64,000 bases of DNA from Prochlorococcus sp. AG-402-P16 (GTDB lineage Bacteria > Cyanobacteriota > Cyanobacteriia > PCC-6307 > Cyanobiaceae): NCBI GenBank assembly GCA_003216295.1, contig QCJB01000004.1, forward strand, positions 62,001 to 126,000, given 5' to 3'. Position 1 is the stretch's first letter, and every line of letters starts with the position of its first letter. The translations under genes and the position numbers were made by a program. Positions 19,600-30,035 of this stretch are shown here, in pieces. The notes beneath the pieces were generated by a model that saw only the letters and a program-made list of their open reading frames with translations, was not told where the DNA came from and did no database searches.

Positions 19600-19632
19600 T
19601 TTGATATTAGTGTAATCCTAATATCAAATTGA
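19596..19632. repeat. Perfect 15-bp inverted repeat at the start of the M32 peptidase gene
   Basis: TCAATTTGATATTAG at 19596-19610 and CTAATATCAAATTGA at 19618-19632 are exact reverse complements around a 7-base spacer. Read on the minus strand, one arm contains the proposed TTG start, and the loop contains an AGGAT sequence that could act as a weak ribosome site. No T-run follows in either direction. It could be an RNA hairpin that gates translation or a dimeric operator. Confidence 0.8.
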
Positions 19633-19820
19633 TGAAAAGAGATCAGTATTTGATCAATTTAAAATAATTCAAATTATAAGTTGTTAATTAAATTATTCAT
19701 GATTTAATTAAAAAAAGGTTATTTCTTTTTTATAAGATCAGATTCAAAATACTTTTACTTTATAAGAAAGGAACAAACCTGTTAGTATTTAATTTAGAAA
19801 GGTTGGACAGTTTATTAAAA

Positions 19821-20276
19821 ATGAAACAGGTTTTATCAACTTTAGATTTCGAAACGAAGGGACAAGGTTTTACTGATATAACAAAAGATATTAATCATTG
19901 GATCCAATATAAAAAGCTCAAAAAAGGAATACTTCTTATTTTTCTAAAGCATACAAGCTGTAGTTTAATTATAAATGAAAATGCGGATATTAATGTTCTT
20001 AAAGATCTATCAGCTTACATGAAAGCTATTGTCCCAGAGGAGGGAGTTTATCCAATTAACAGAAGTCGAAAAAAAATAGAATATCTTCATTCTGAAGAAG
20101 GCTTAGACGATATGCCTGCCCATATAAGAACAATGCTTACTTCAAATAATTTAAGCTTTAGTGTTGTGGATTGTAAATTAGAAATAGGCTTATGGCAAGC
20201 CATCTACATATGGGAACATAGAGTCTCAAATAAATCAAGGTCATTACAATTGCACGCAATTGGTGATTTTGATTAA
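19821..20276 (+). CDS. YjbQ/UPF0047 family protein
   Basis: A beta-rich protein of about 151 residues in the UPF0047 family; some members have weak thiamine-phosphate synthase activity in vitro, but the cellular role is open. Family blocks are LIFLKHTSCSLIINENADINVL, GLDDMPAHIRTML and LEIGLWQAIYIWEHR; the conserved His, Cys and Glu residues suggest a metal site. I chose the ATG at 19821; a TTG at 19803 would add six residues, and its GAAAGG sits too close to serve as a ribosome site. The pterin dehydratase follows 24 bp later. Confidence 0.87.
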   Translation: MKQVLSTLDFETKGQGFTDITKDINHWIQYKKLKKGILLIFLKHTSCSLIINENADINVLKDLSAYMKAIVPEEGVYPINRSRKKIEYLHSEEGLDDMPAHIRTMLTSNNLSFSVVDCKLEIGLWQAIYIWEHRVSNKSRSLQLHAIGDFD

Positions 20277-20300
20277 AATTAAAATTTAATATTAAAACAA

Positions 20301-20588
20301 ATGGTTTCTTTAACAGAGCAAAACCAACTAGATTCTTTTATAGAAAAGAACCCTTCTTGGATAATAGAAAATAAAACGATAAAGAAAGAATTTAAATTTG
20401 ATAATTTCATTGATGCTTTTGGCTTTATGAGTAAGGTCGCTCTTTTATCAGAAAAAATGGATCATCATCCAGATTGGCAGAATACCTATAATAAAGTTAA
20501 AATCAATTTAACAACTCATGACAAAGGTGGAATTACTAATAATGACATTAACCTTGCTGAGTCTATTGATAAATTAATCAATACTTAG
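20301..20588 (+). CDS. Pterin-4a-carbinolamine dehydratase family protein
   Basis: A 95-residue PCD/DCoH protein. The signature is [18 protein letters not shown], with the paired histidines that dehydrate 4a-hydroxytetrahydropterin, and the later [17 protein letters not shown]. In organisms with aromatic amino acid hydroxylase it recycles the pterin; bacteria without that enzyme keep it for other, partly unknown, roles such as molybdopterin- or folate-linked processes. It sits in a same-strand run between yjbQ and a CobW GTPase. Confidence 0.9.
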   Translation: MVSLTEQNQLDSFIEKNPSWIIENKTIKKEFKFDNFIDAFGFMSKVALLSEKMDHHPDWQNTYNKVKINLTTHDKGGITNNDINLAESIDKLINT

Positions 20589-20613
20589 TTTATTATTATT
20601 TACTGCAATTAAA

Positions 20614-21660
<1,047 letters not shown>

Positions 21661-21686
21661 TCACAAAATACCAAATTTAAAATAAA

Positions 21687-23273
21687 TTGAACAACTTCAA
21701 ATCCAATCTGAATTTCTTAAAAAAAGCAAAAAATATTTTATTCGTCTGCAATCTAATGAGATTAAATAATAGTCGCTACATATTAAAGTGCTTAGTAATC
21801 CTATTAACATTTTTTATTTTATGGCCATTATTCACTCTCGTAAAAGAAGGATTGTACGGTATTCAAGAAGGTTCTATTTATTTAACGAAAACCAATCTTG
21901 ATGAAATAAAAGGAACACTTTTACTATTGATTTTTTCTCTAACGTTAGGAGGATTTTTAGGGATAGCAAATGGTTGGATTTTAGCCAATTGTCATTTTAA
22001 AGGAAGAAAAATACTTAGAGTTTGCCAACTAATTCCTTTCGCAACTCCAGCGTATCTTTTAGCAGCAACATTCATTGACCTTGGTAGCATAAATTCCATC
22101 AGAATTACAGGTATGTTGTGGGGTGTAGTAATAATGGCATTCACAACCTACCCATATGTATTTCTACTAAGTTCAGAAAGTTTTGAGAAAGGAGGTAGAA
22201 AGCAAATTGAAGCTTGCAGAACTCTTGGAATAGGTCCTTGGAAGAGTTTTTTTAGAATCTCACTGCCAATAGCAATTCCCTCAATTACTGCTGGGTTAGC
22301 TTTAATGGCTATGGAAATTATAAATGAGTTAGGTGCCGTTCAACTCTTAAATATTCCAAGTATTTCGGCTGGAATACTTGAGAATTGGGTAGAGGAAGGT
22401 GAGCCCTCAGGTGCCATTGCTCTTGCCTTATTTGCTCTGATTTTAGTTTTTCTATTAGTTGCAATTGAACGCAAATCAAGAGAAAGAAGTAAACGATGGA
22501 CTGACGGAATAAGTAGTTGTGATTCCCCAAAATGGGAATTAAAAGGTATAAATCTATTCCTTGCTCAAGTTATAACTTTTACTCCTCCGATGCTTACATT
22601 AGGCATTCCAATTACATGGGCAATAATAAATATTGATCAAATGAATCAAGGCTTCAATACAGATTTAATTGGATTAACTATTAGAAGCTTTAGTTTGGCC
22701 TTAGTTGTTTCATTAATAACGATATTTGTATCATTAATTTTATCAATTTCCAAAAGATGGCATAATCATCAATGGCTTAATATATTTACCTTCTTATCAA
22801 GTATTGGCTATGCAATTCCCGGTTCTGTTTTAGCCCTTGCTCTTCTTTCCTTTAAAGGAAGTATCTGGCAAATAAACATATTAAGCTTACTAATATGGGG
22901 TTATTGCATTCGATTCTTAGCTGTTTCAAAAGGTGCCCTTGATGCAGGCTTTGAGAGGATTTCACCAAATATAGATGATGCATCCATAAATCTTGGGAAG
23001 AACTGGTCAGAGGTGCTTTTCAAAATACATCTACCACTTCTCAAAGGGCCCATATTGGTAGGTATTCTTCTTGTTTTTGTTGACACAATAAAGGAATTAC
23101 CACTAACTTTTATATTAAGACCATTTGATTTTGATACGCTTTCAGTAAGAATATTCCAATATGCAGGAGATGAAAGAGTAGCAGAATCTATCTTACCTTC
23201 AATGATAATAATTTGCCTGGGATTAATAGCCTCCTTAGCTCTTATACCAAGCTTAAATAACAGAAATAACTAA
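21687..23273 (+). CDS. futB: Iron(III)-type ABC transporter, fused two-domain permease
   Basis: A 528-residue inner-membrane protein with about 12 membrane segments in two homologous halves, as in FutB/SfuB/FbpB permeases. Each half has an EAA-like loop for the ATPase: IEACRTLGIGPWKSFFRISLP in the first and DDASINLGKNWSEVLFKIHLP in the second. The first possible start is TTG at 21687; an ATG at 21756 (MRLNNSRY) leads into the first membrane segment and may be the true one. Substrate-binding and ATPase genes are not in this window. Iron is the likely substrate from family resemblance, but thiamine permeases look similar. Confidence 0.85.
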   Translation: MNNFKSNLNFLKKAKNILFVCNLMRLNNSRYILKCLVILLTFFILWPLFTLVKEGLYGIQEGSIYLTKTNLDEIKGTLLLLIFSLTLGGFLGIANGWILANCHFKGRKILRVCQLIPFATPAYLLAATFIDLGSINSIRITGMLWGVVIMAFTTYPYVFLLSSESFEKGGRKQIEACRTLGIGPWKSFFRISLPIAIPSITAGLALMAMEIINELGAVQLLNIPSISAGILENWVEEGEPSGAIALALFALILVFLLVAIERKSRERSKRWTDGISSCDSPKWELKGINLFLAQVITFTPPMLTLGIPITWAIINIDQMNQGFNTDLIGLTIRSFSLALVVSLITIFVSLILSISKRWHNHQWLNIFTFLSSIGYAIPGSVLALALLSFKGSIWQINILSLLIWGYCIRFLAVSKGALDAGFERISPNIDDASINLGKNWSEVLFKIHLPLLKGPILVGILLVFVDTIKELPLTFILRPFDFDTLSVRIFQYAGDERVAESILPSMIIICLGLIASLALIPSLNNRNN

Positions 23274-23282
23274 AATAGACAT

Positions 23283-24233
23283 TTAAATTTTAAATAATTT
23301 TTTAACTGGATAAATCAAAGCTGCCACTATATCAGAAACTGTTGAAACGATCCTATAGCAAAGTAATGAAGCCAAAAGAGGTGCCTCTGGCAAATTTGAG
23401 CCAAGACTAAATAGAATCACAGATTCAAAAACACCTAAACCTCCTGGGGCGGCGGGAACTATAAGGCCAATTATCCATGCCAAGGAAAAGCTGGATATTA
23501 ATTCACCTTTAGAAATTAATGACCCAATAGAGAATGCATGTATACAACATAAAAAGCCCATAAATCTGAACAAAATAAATATAATCTCTACAAACAATGG
23601 CTTATATGGATAAAACATCCTTATTGAAAGATCTTGTTTATTTTGTCTTAAATTTTCACCTTTAATATTATCATTACTCTTAAAAACTGTTGCCTTCATT
23701 GACTTCAATTTTTTGATTAGAAATTGTCTAAATGCTGGCAAAAGGACTAAAGTAGATGACCAGCATAGTATATAAATAGATAAATTAAACCCTCTTAAAG
23801 GTATAAAAACAAAGCCTGCAACTAGCATTAAAATTGGCTCTAATAAAATAGATTCAATTGATTTTTCATTTGAAATTTCTAATCGCAAGGTATTATATCT
23901 AGACACAAAATGCCATATTCCTCCTGGCAAATATTTATATATATTTGTAGCTAAAAATAGTTTTACTATATTCAAATTTTTAATATTAGAACCAATATTT
24001 TTTATTAAAAGATTCCATGCATAAGCATTAATAATTATACTCAAGAAACTAAATACGATTCCCCATAATAGCCATAAAATCTTTTCAGTAGTAATTGTCT
24101 GATTAGATAAAGACTCAAAATTTCCATATATTGAATTCCCAAGAAATGAAAAACAAACTAATGTTATCAAAAGTTTAACGTTGATTTTAGAGACCATTCC
24201 AAAAACAAAATTATTTCTTATAATTTTAATCAT
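23283..24233 (-). CDS. UPF0104 / lysylphosphatidylglycerol synthase-like integral membrane protein
   Basis: A 316-residue protein with about 7-8 membrane segments. The diagnostic PAAPGGLGVFESVILFSLG lies near the C-terminal end, as in UPF0104 (flippase-like) proteins and in the membrane half of MprF. LPGGIWHFVSRY is a second conserved block. No aminoacyl-transfer domain is attached, so the protein may be a lipid or glycolipid flippase-type factor; the true role is unknown. It is convergent with the iron permease (9 bp gap) and lies 13 bp after larC. Confidence 0.82.
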   Translation of the reverse strand: MIKIIRNNFVFGMVSKINVKLLITLVCFSFLGNSIYGNFESLSNQTITTEKILWLLWGIVFSFLSIIINAYAWNLLIKNIGSNIKNLNIVKLFLATNIYKYLPGGIWHFVSRYNTLRLEISNEKSIESILLEPILMLVAGFVFIPLRGFNLSIYILCWSSTLVLLPAFRQFLIKKLKSMKATVFKSNDNIKGENLRQNKQDLSIRMFYPYKPLFVEIIFILFRFMGFLCCIHAFSIGSLISKGELISSFSLAWIIGLIVPAAPGGLGVFESVILFSLGSNLPEAPLLASLLCYRIVSTVSDIVAALIYPVKKLFKI

Positions 24234-24246
24234 ATTAAACTAAGTA

Positions 24247-25470
24247 TCAAAAAGACCAATCATCTAATTCATAAAATTCTGATAATTCTACGATTAATTT
24301 CTGACGTATTTCTTCTATAGGAATTCCTGTATTTAAAGTTATTTCAGTCAAGTCTTTATGTTCTATTTTTATTGAGATCTGATCATTTGGTCTCATTACT
24401 TGTTTAACATTTACTGTTCCAAATTTAGTTTTATGACTCACAGTTCTTCTTGGAAGTACCCAGCGGCTAATCTTATTTTCCCTTATTCCAATTGTTGTAC
24501 TATAGTTAAACCAAGCTTCCCTAAGTAAATTTTTATGCTTGGGGTATACAATAGCTTGTATACAAATACCTTTTCTATTTTTCTTCATATCGACCGAATA
24601 ACAAATAACATCAATAGCCCCTGCAGATCTTAATCTTTCGATTAAAACCGCAACATCTTCAGGGGTGGAATCATCAATCCAAGCCTCCTGAGAAATTATC
24701 GTTTCATACGAAGGCTTTTTATTTTCTATATAATTATCATCTTCATCTATTAGAAGAACTCTTAAGAAATTAGGTCTGGAAATATTTTTACTTCCTAATC
24801 CTATACCAATCTTTTTAATATTTATTTTATCTGGTTGACCAAACTTATCTATAAAAGTTGCTAATAATGCGATACCAGTAGGAGTTGTTATTTCACCAAA
24901 ATATTTATCATCAAGAGCCGATAATGGGATTTTTTTTTGCCTAGCTATCTCTAGAACTGTAGGAACTGGAACCGGTAGAGGGCCATGTGAAGTGTATACG
25001 ATTCCTTTACCGGAAGGTGGATTTGAAAAATAAATATTGTATGGCTTTAAAAAATCTATGGCGGAGCAAACATTAACAATGTCAAGTATTGAATCCATTG
25101 AACCTAGTTCATGAAAATGAACATCTGAGATTTCATTTCCATGAACATTTGCTTCTGCTTCTGCAAGAATTTCAAAAACCCTAATAGACTTTTTCTTGAC
25201 ATAATCATTAAGGCTTGAATCGAGTAATAATTTTTTTATATCATTAAGACTTCTTGATAATTCCTTAAATTGAATTTCAGTTTTTGTAAATACAATCCCT
25301 TTTATACCTTCACTATCTCCCACATTGAATTTGAAATTATAATTTTTTTCGATATTTAAACTTACTAAATTATCAAAAAAAATAGATTGCGGAACACCTA
25401 AATCTAAGAATGCTGATGCGAGCATATCTCCAGATATTCCAAGAGTACAATCAATAAAAATAGATTTCAT
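24247..25470 (-). CDS. larC: LarC-like nickel insertion protein (DUF111)
   Basis: A 407-residue LarC/TIGR00299 family protein. The N-terminus FIDCTLGISGDMLASAF and the block VHFHELGSMDSILDIV with clustered histidines are diagnostic, and TTPTGIALLATF follows. In lactobacilli LarC inserts nickel into the pincer cofactor of lactate racemase and is made by a ribosomal frameshift; here it is a single uninterrupted frame. larA, larB and larE are not in the window. The organism type uses nickel in superoxide dismutase and sometimes urease, so a different nickel role is possible. Confidence 0.9.
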   Translation of the reverse strand: MKSIFIDCTLGISGDMLASAFLDLGVPQSIFFDNLVSLNIEKNYNFKFNVGDSEGIKGIVFTKTEIQFKELSRSLNDIKKLLLDSSLNDYVKKKSIRVFEILAEAEANVHGNEISDVHFHELGSMDSILDIVNVCSAIDFLKPYNIYFSNPPSGKGIVYTSHGPLPVPVPTVLEIARQKKIPLSALDDKYFGEITTPTGIALLATFIDKFGQPDKINIKKIGIGLGSKNISRPNFLRVLLIDEDDNYIENKKPSYETIISQEAWIDDSTPEDVAVLIERLRSAGAIDVICYSVDMKKNRKGICIQAIVYPKHKNLLREAWFNYSTTIGIRENKISRWVLPRRTVSHKTKFGTVNVKQVMRPNDQISIKIEHKDLTEITLNTGIPIEEIRQKLIVELSEFYELDDWSF

Positions 25471-25533
25471 TTATGCGTGAATATATATTCAGTTTTATAG
25501 ATACAATACATTGATATATTTTTTTTAATAAGA

Positions 25534-26181
25534 CTAATCTTTATTTTTTAAAATTTTTCTACTTTTATTGTTTTTTTCTTGTTGGTAAAGAGGGCCTATT
25601 ATTTGAAAATCCTCAACCAAAAGTTGATAGTCAACACGACGAACATCAAGACTAATAAAATGTTTTAAGTAATTAATAGGTACTTCACCTTTAAGATTTA
25701 CTTTGAATGGTAAAGCTTTTTTCTGCTGATTTCTTGGCTTTTGACGAATTTTTATAACTAACTCCTTTTCTTCTGGCTTAGTAAAAATCAATTCTCCTCT
25801 TATTGAAAAATAATCATCACCTTCCAATAAATCATCAGAATCAATCTTTAAACTTGAAGCGTCATTCAATCCCTCCCTTTCCACAAGATCTTTGTTCAAA
25901 GTACTTGGTTCCCAAATACCTGTGATTTGTAAATGAAGATTTTGATTGTTCCTACATCTTGGATATACGACCCAGAGGTGAGGTTTTTCTAGAGGAACGT
26001 GATTACGAATCAATGTTATGACTCTCCCAAGAACAACTGAATCTATTTCATTACCTTGAGAATCAATTAGAGCTCCACGAGTAAAAGTGTCATCATCTTG
26101 AGGCTTGTAAATGGCCCTAACTAATCCAATTGCCCGGTATTGCAATGGATCAGTGACCGAGGGGATTGGATGGTTCTGCAT
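25534..26181 (-). CDS. Conserved cyanobacterial hypothetical protein
   Basis: A 215-residue soluble protein with no signal or membrane segment. The N-terminal half is beta-rich with YRAIGLVRAIYKP, an OB-like pattern, and HLWVVYPRCRNNQNLHLQITGIW; the second half is basic (KIRQKPRNQQKKALPFKVNLKGEVP) and ends in a Lys/Asn-rich tail. The layout suggests a nucleic acid- or ligand-binding beta-barrel, which is inference. I recognise it only as a protein common in cyanobacterial genomes. It precedes the small exported protein gene on the same strand order. Confidence 0.72.
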   Translation of the reverse strand: MQNHPIPSVTDPLQYRAIGLVRAIYKPQDDDTFTRGALIDSQGNEIDSVVLGRVITLIRNHVPLEKPHLWVVYPRCRNNQNLHLQITGIWEPSTLNKDLVEREGLNDASSLKIDSDDLLEGDDYFSIRGELIFTKPEEKELVIKIRQKPRNQQKKALPFKVNLKGEVPINYLKHFISLDVRRVDYQLLVEDFQIIGPLYQQEKNNKSRKILKNKD

Positions 26182-26249
26182 CTATAAATAAATAGGCCTT
26201 TAGTGACCAATCTTAAATTTACCAAAATCCTACAAATACTATTGTGATT

Positions 26250-26582
26250 TTATTCATTTGGGAAATTTTCATACTCTGACTGATCAAATGCATTTAGAGC
26301 TTCATCGAGTGCATCTGATGGAGTTGTAGCATTATTCATTGCTCCTGCTTGTTTAAGACGGTTCATTAAATCAAATGGATCTATTGGTAACCCCTGATCA
26401 ATTTGATCTTCAGTATCGAAAGTACTGTAAATATCTCTTTTCTCATCAGTTGAATAATTTTTTACTTCTGCAATTCTTATTGTTCTTGAAGAAGAAAGCT
26501 GCCCTTCCGTAATTAAAATAGGTGCTAAAAAAGTGAAAGCCAACAACAATTGACCATTAATAAAAAGTGCAGTTTGGTTCAA
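26250..26582 (-). CDS. Small exported hypothetical protein
   Basis: A 110-residue protein with an N-terminal hydrophobic segment (about residues 8-24, LFINGQLLLAFTFLAP) that could be an uncleaved anchor or a signal peptide. The remainder is acidic and polar, with DPFDLMNRLKQAGAMNNATTPSDALDEALNAFDQSEYE. No family is recognised. It is divergent from xthA with a 57-bp shared spacer. Composition and position support a real gene; function unknown. Confidence 0.65.
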   Translation of the reverse strand: MNQTALFINGQLLLAFTFLAPILITEGQLSSSRTIRIAEVKNYSTDEKRDIYSTFDTEDQIDQGLPIDPFDLMNRLKQAGAMNNATTPSDALDEALNAFDQSEYENFPNE

Positions 26583-26639
26583 AACTAAACTTTCGTCTGA
26601 ATTTACATGATAATAACGTAAGCAATAAAATTTTAACTC

Positions 26640-27467
26640 TTGCTTATTGCAACCTGGAATGTCAATTCTATTCGTTCAAGAATAGATCATGTCAAAGAAT
26701 GGCTGGTCACTAACAAGATTGACATTCTTTGCTTACAAGAGACAAAAACAGAAGATAAGTTTTTTCCAATTGAAATTTTTTCAAATCTTGGATATGAGGT
26801 TTCAATCTCTGGGCAAAAGTCTTACAATGGAGTAGCAATAATAAGTCGATTTCCAATTAATAATATCAAAATTGGTTTCAATGAAGTAATTAAGGACTAT
26901 ACAGACTTAGCTATATTAAATGAGCAAAAAAGAATAATAAGTGCTGAAATTAATGACGTTAGAATTATAAATGTTTATGTTCCAAATGGATCATCTATAA
27001 ATTCAGATAAGTTTATTTACAAAAAGAAGTGGCTAGAATGTCTCCAATTATATCTAAGAAAAATCAATTCAAGTCATGCACCTATATGTTTATTAGGAGA
27101 CTTTAATATTGCCCCTGAAGATAGAGATATACATACACCAAGTAATTATAAAGAATCAATTATGGCTTCTTCAAAAGAAAGAAAATTACTCAAAGATGCT
27201 TTAGGAGACGAGTTAGAAGATGTTTTTAGAATTTTTGAGGCAGGTGATAAAAATTGGTCTTGGTGGGATTATCGCCATTCAGCCTGGGAAAGAGACAAGG
27301 GTTGGCGAATAGATCATATTTACTTAACAGAAGATATTCTTAGTAGTGCTAGAAGTTGTTGGATCGACAAAGAGCCAAGATCTAGAGAGAAACCCAGTGA
27401 TCACGCGCCTGTAGTTGTCGACATTAGCTGGCCTCCATCAGATGTTGAAAATGAATTTTTCTTTTAA
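26640..27467 (+). CDS. xthA: Exodeoxyribonuclease III (AP endonuclease)
   Basis: Base-excision repair nuclease that cuts at abasic sites and trims 3' ends. The 275 residues show the whole endonuclease/exonuclease/phosphatase pattern: IATWNVNSIRSR, LCLQETKTED (metal Glu), VYVPNGS, LLGDFNIAPEDRDIH, WSWWDYR, WRIDHIYL and the ending KPSDHAPVVVDI (catalytic Asp-His). The start is TTG at 26640, two residues before the ATWN motif, as expected for this family; no ATG is available upstream. Confidence 0.95.
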   Translation: MLIATWNVNSIRSRIDHVKEWLVTNKIDILCLQETKTEDKFFPIEIFSNLGYEVSISGQKSYNGVAIISRFPINNIKIGFNEVIKDYTDLAILNEQKRIISAEINDVRIINVYVPNGSSINSDKFIYKKKWLECLQLYLRKINSSHAPICLLGDFNIAPEDRDIHTPSNYKESIMASSKERKLLKDALGDELEDVFRIFEAGDKNWSWWDYRHSAWERDKGWRIDHIYLTEDILSSARSCWIDKEPRSREKPSDHAPVVVDISWPPSDVENEFFF

Positions 27468-27648
27468 AAAATTAGGTTTTTTTCTATTTTCAAATCATCA
27501 CAGAATTAACAAATCAAATATTTACAATTAGCCAAAAAACATTGAATTCAAGGGACATCATCTCCAAAAAAGCCAATCTGCCACTAGTTTTTATGATAAA
27601 AGTCATTTATCAAGATAGGTCTATTAAAAATTAAAAAAAAATAACCAG

Positions 27649-27741
27649 ATGCTGAACAGATTCAAAAATTTAGACGAATCAGTCACTTTTAGGCCATTAT
27701 GGCTGACTGTGTTTATTAGCTCATTCGCTGAGGTGCTGTGA
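27649..27741 (+). CDS. Possible 30-codon leader ORF upstream of hemL
   Basis: ATG at 27649 opens a 30-residue frame ([11 protein letters not shown] then [13 protein letters not shown]) whose TGA overlaps the hemL GTG start in the arrangement GTGA at 27738-27741. Such four-base overlaps usually mark translational coupling. No ribosome site is evident before the ATG, and the peptide matches nothing I know, so it may be chance. It would be missed by ordinary length cut-offs. Confidence 0.3.
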   Translation: MLNRFKNLDESVTFRPLWLTVFISSFAEVL

Positions 27742-29036
27742 CAGACGCGTTGAACACAAAAAGATCTGAGGAAATTTTTGGCTCTGCCAAAAATTTAATG
27801 CCTGGTGGAGTTAGTTCACCTGTAAGAGCTTTCAAATCTGTTGAAGGGGATCCAATCGTTTTTGATCGAGTTAAGGGTTCTTATGCTTGGGATGTTGATG
27901 GGAACAGATACATCGACTATGTAGGTAGCTGGGGACCTGCGATTTGTGGTCATGCGCACCCAGAGGTCATTTCCGCTCTTCAAGAAACACTTGAAAAAGG
28001 TACGAGCTTCGGAGCACCTTGTGTGCTCGAGAACAAGCTTGCTGAAATGGTCATAAATGCCGTGCCAAGCGTTGAAATGGTTCGCTTTGTTAATAGCGGC
28101 ACAGAAGCTTGTATGGCTGTTCTTCGTTTAATGAGAGCCTTTACTGGCAGAGATAAAGTTATCAAGTTCGAGGGTTGCTATCACGGGCATGCAGATATGT
28201 TTTTAGTGAAAGCAGGCTCAGGAGTAGCAACACTTGGTCTACCAGACTCACCAGGTGTTCCAAGAAGCACAACCGCCAATACCCTTACTGCTCCCTATAA
28301 CGATCTTGAAGCTGTAAAAGAGCTTTTTGCTGAAAACCCAGATGCAATTTCTGGAGTCATCCTTGAGCCTGTGGTTGGGAATGCAGGATTCATCACACCT
28401 GAACCAGGATTCTTAGAGGGGTTGAGAGAGTTAACCCAAGAGAACGGTGCCCTTTTAGTTTTTGATGAAGTCATGACTGGTTTTCGAATCAGCTATGGGG
28501 GAGCCCAAGAGCGTTTTGGAGTAACTCCCGATTTAACGACTATGGGGAAGGTAATTGGTGGAGGACTTCCAGTAGGGGCATATGGCGGTCGAAAAGAAAT
28601 AATGTCAATGGTTTCGCCTTCTGGTCCTATGTATCAAGCAGGTACATTGAGCGGTAATCCTCTTGCTATGACAGCAGGCATTAAAACTCTTGAACTCCTT
28701 AAGCAAGAAGGTAGTTATGAAAAATTAGAAGCTCTTACGAAAAAGCTTGTCGATGGAGTCATTGCAGCTGCTAAAGAATCAAACATTGCCATTTATGGTC
28801 AGAGCATTAGCGCAATGTTTGGTTTTTATCTCTGTGAAGGACCAGTTAGAAACTTTGAAGAAGCTAAATCTGCTGATACAAATCGATTTAGTAAATTACA
28901 TAGACTTATGCTTCAAAAAGGTGTTTATCTAGCGCCGAGTGCATTTGAGGCGGGTTTTACATCACTTGCACATTCTGAAGATGATATAAATTCGACAATA
29001 AAAGCTTTTCAAGAAAGTTTCTCTGAAATCTCATAA
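27738..29036 (+). CDS. hemL: Glutamate-1-semialdehyde 2,1-aminomutase
   Basis: PLP enzyme that makes 5-aminolevulinate, the entry to heme, chlorophyll and corrinoids by the C5 route. The 432 residues carry [77 protein letters not shown] and the PLP lysine in [18 protein letters not shown]. Start is GTG at 27738, preceded by GAGG with short spacing. A strong hairpin terminator follows the stop. The region is less AT-rich than its surroundings, as often for highly expressed genes. Confidence 0.97.
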   Translation: MTDALNTKRSEEIFGSAKNLMPGGVSSPVRAFKSVEGDPIVFDRVKGSYAWDVDGNRYIDYVGSWGPAICGHAHPEVISALQETLEKGTSFGAPCVLENKLAEMVINAVPSVEMVRFVNSGTEACMAVLRLMRAFTGRDKVIKFEGCYHGHADMFLVKAGSGVATLGLPDSPGVPRSTTANTLTAPYNDLEAVKELFAENPDAISGVILEPVVGNAGFITPEPGFLEGLRELTQENGALLVFDEVMTGFRISYGGAQERFGVTPDLTTMGKVIGGGLPVGAYGGRKEIMSMVSPSGPMYQAGTLSGNPLAMTAGIKTLELLKQEGSYEKLEALTKKLVDGVIAAAKESNIAIYGQSISAMFGFYLCEGPVRNFEEAKSADTNRFSKLHRLMLQKGVYLAPSAFEAGFTSLAHSEDDINSTIKAFQESFSEIS

Positions 29037-29072
29037 AAAAATCCAATTTAAATTAATAAATTGGATTTTTTT
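29035..29072 (+). terminator. Rho-independent terminator after hemL
   Basis: AAATCCAATTTA at 29039-29050 pairs with TAAATTGGATTT at 29057-29068 around a 6-base loop, and the right arm runs into a T tract to 29072. The left arm is preceded by an A tract, so the structure should also work for the minus-strand SPFH gene that converges on it. Confidence 0.85.
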
Positions 29073-29093
29073 ATAATCAATTTTTAAAACTAA

Positions 29094-29897
29094 TTAATTT
29101 TTTCCTCTAACAATTACAGGAACATTTCCTGAACTATTACCTGGCAATGAAGGAACAACTTGCGTCTCACCATTCCATTTATCTAAAAACAACTTAAAAA
29201 GAACTTGATCATCAAGACTTTTATTTAGTGTGTCGTATCTAAGAGCTTCTTGCTCTGCAATTTTAACTTCAGTTTGAGCTCTCAATAATTGCTGCTCAGC
29301 AATCTGTTTTTGTTCGATAGCTGCTCGATATTCATCTGCGATAGTCAATCCAGTCAAATCAAGTGATTGAACGTCAACGTAGTCAAACTTATTAAGTTCA
29401 TCAGCTACTGTTTGCTCAACCAGCTCAGATATATCACTCCACGAGCTAGCTATTGTTACCAACTCGTACTTTGAAAAAACTGACTTAAGTGCTTTAAGCA
29501 ATGATGGTTGAATAATCCTGTTGTATATCTCTCTATCGTTGTAAGAGATAGTTTTAAAGACTCTTCCAGCCTCATTAGGCTTTAGAGCGTATTTAACAGT
29601 CGCTGTAGCAGAAATGACTTGCAAATCTTTAGTTAATGAATCAAACTTTTCAGGTCTAACTTGAGTTTGAACATTAAAAGGGTAAGTATTTTGAACAAAA
29701 GGTACTTTGAAATTCAAACCAGGTTTACGTGATCCACCACTGACTTTCCCTAATGTTGTTACAACTGAAACTTGTCCAGCAGGAACAACAAAGAATGCTT
29801 GAGTAAGAAGTAAAAATCCGGTAAATGAAAGGACAAGTAGAAGAGTTGTTGTGCCACCTGGTCCATTCGGAGTCACATTACGAAATGGAGTTGTCAT
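29094..29897 (-). CDS. Prohibitin-like SPFH/band 7 membrane protein
   Basis: A 267-residue protein with an N-terminal membrane anchor (about 17-37, TTLLLVLSFTGFLLLTQAFF) followed by the SPFH domain: VPAGQVSVVTTLGKVSGG, GLNFKVPFVQNTYPFNVQTQ and the conserved DLQVISATATVKYAL. A long coiled coil (AAIEQKQIAEQQLLRAQTEVKIAEQEAL) follows. Such proteins form large membrane-bound rings that organise membrane domains or regulate FtsH proteases; here the partner is unknown. It shares a bidirectional terminator with hemL. Confidence 0.9.
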   Translation of the reverse strand: MTTPFRNVTPNGPGGTTTLLLVLSFTGFLLLTQAFFVVPAGQVSVVTTLGKVSGGSRKPGLNFKVPFVQNTYPFNVQTQVRPEKFDSLTKDLQVISATATVKYALKPNEAGRVFKTISYNDREIYNRIIQPSLLKALKSVFSKYELVTIASSWSDISELVEQTVADELNKFDYVDVQSLDLTGLTIADEYRAAIEQKQIAEQQLLRAQTEVKIAEQEALRYDTLNKSLDDQVLFKLFLDKWNGETQVVPSLPGNSSGNVPVIVRGKN

Positions 29898-30035
29898 AAA
29901 AAAGATTATCTAAAAATAATTTTATGTTGATTTAGCAAGTATTGCGAAAATTGTTAGATAGATAAAATATTAAATTTATTTTTAAACCCGTCAAATTGTC
30001 ATTTTCAATAAATAATAAGCATCTCTCTTCCCTAC

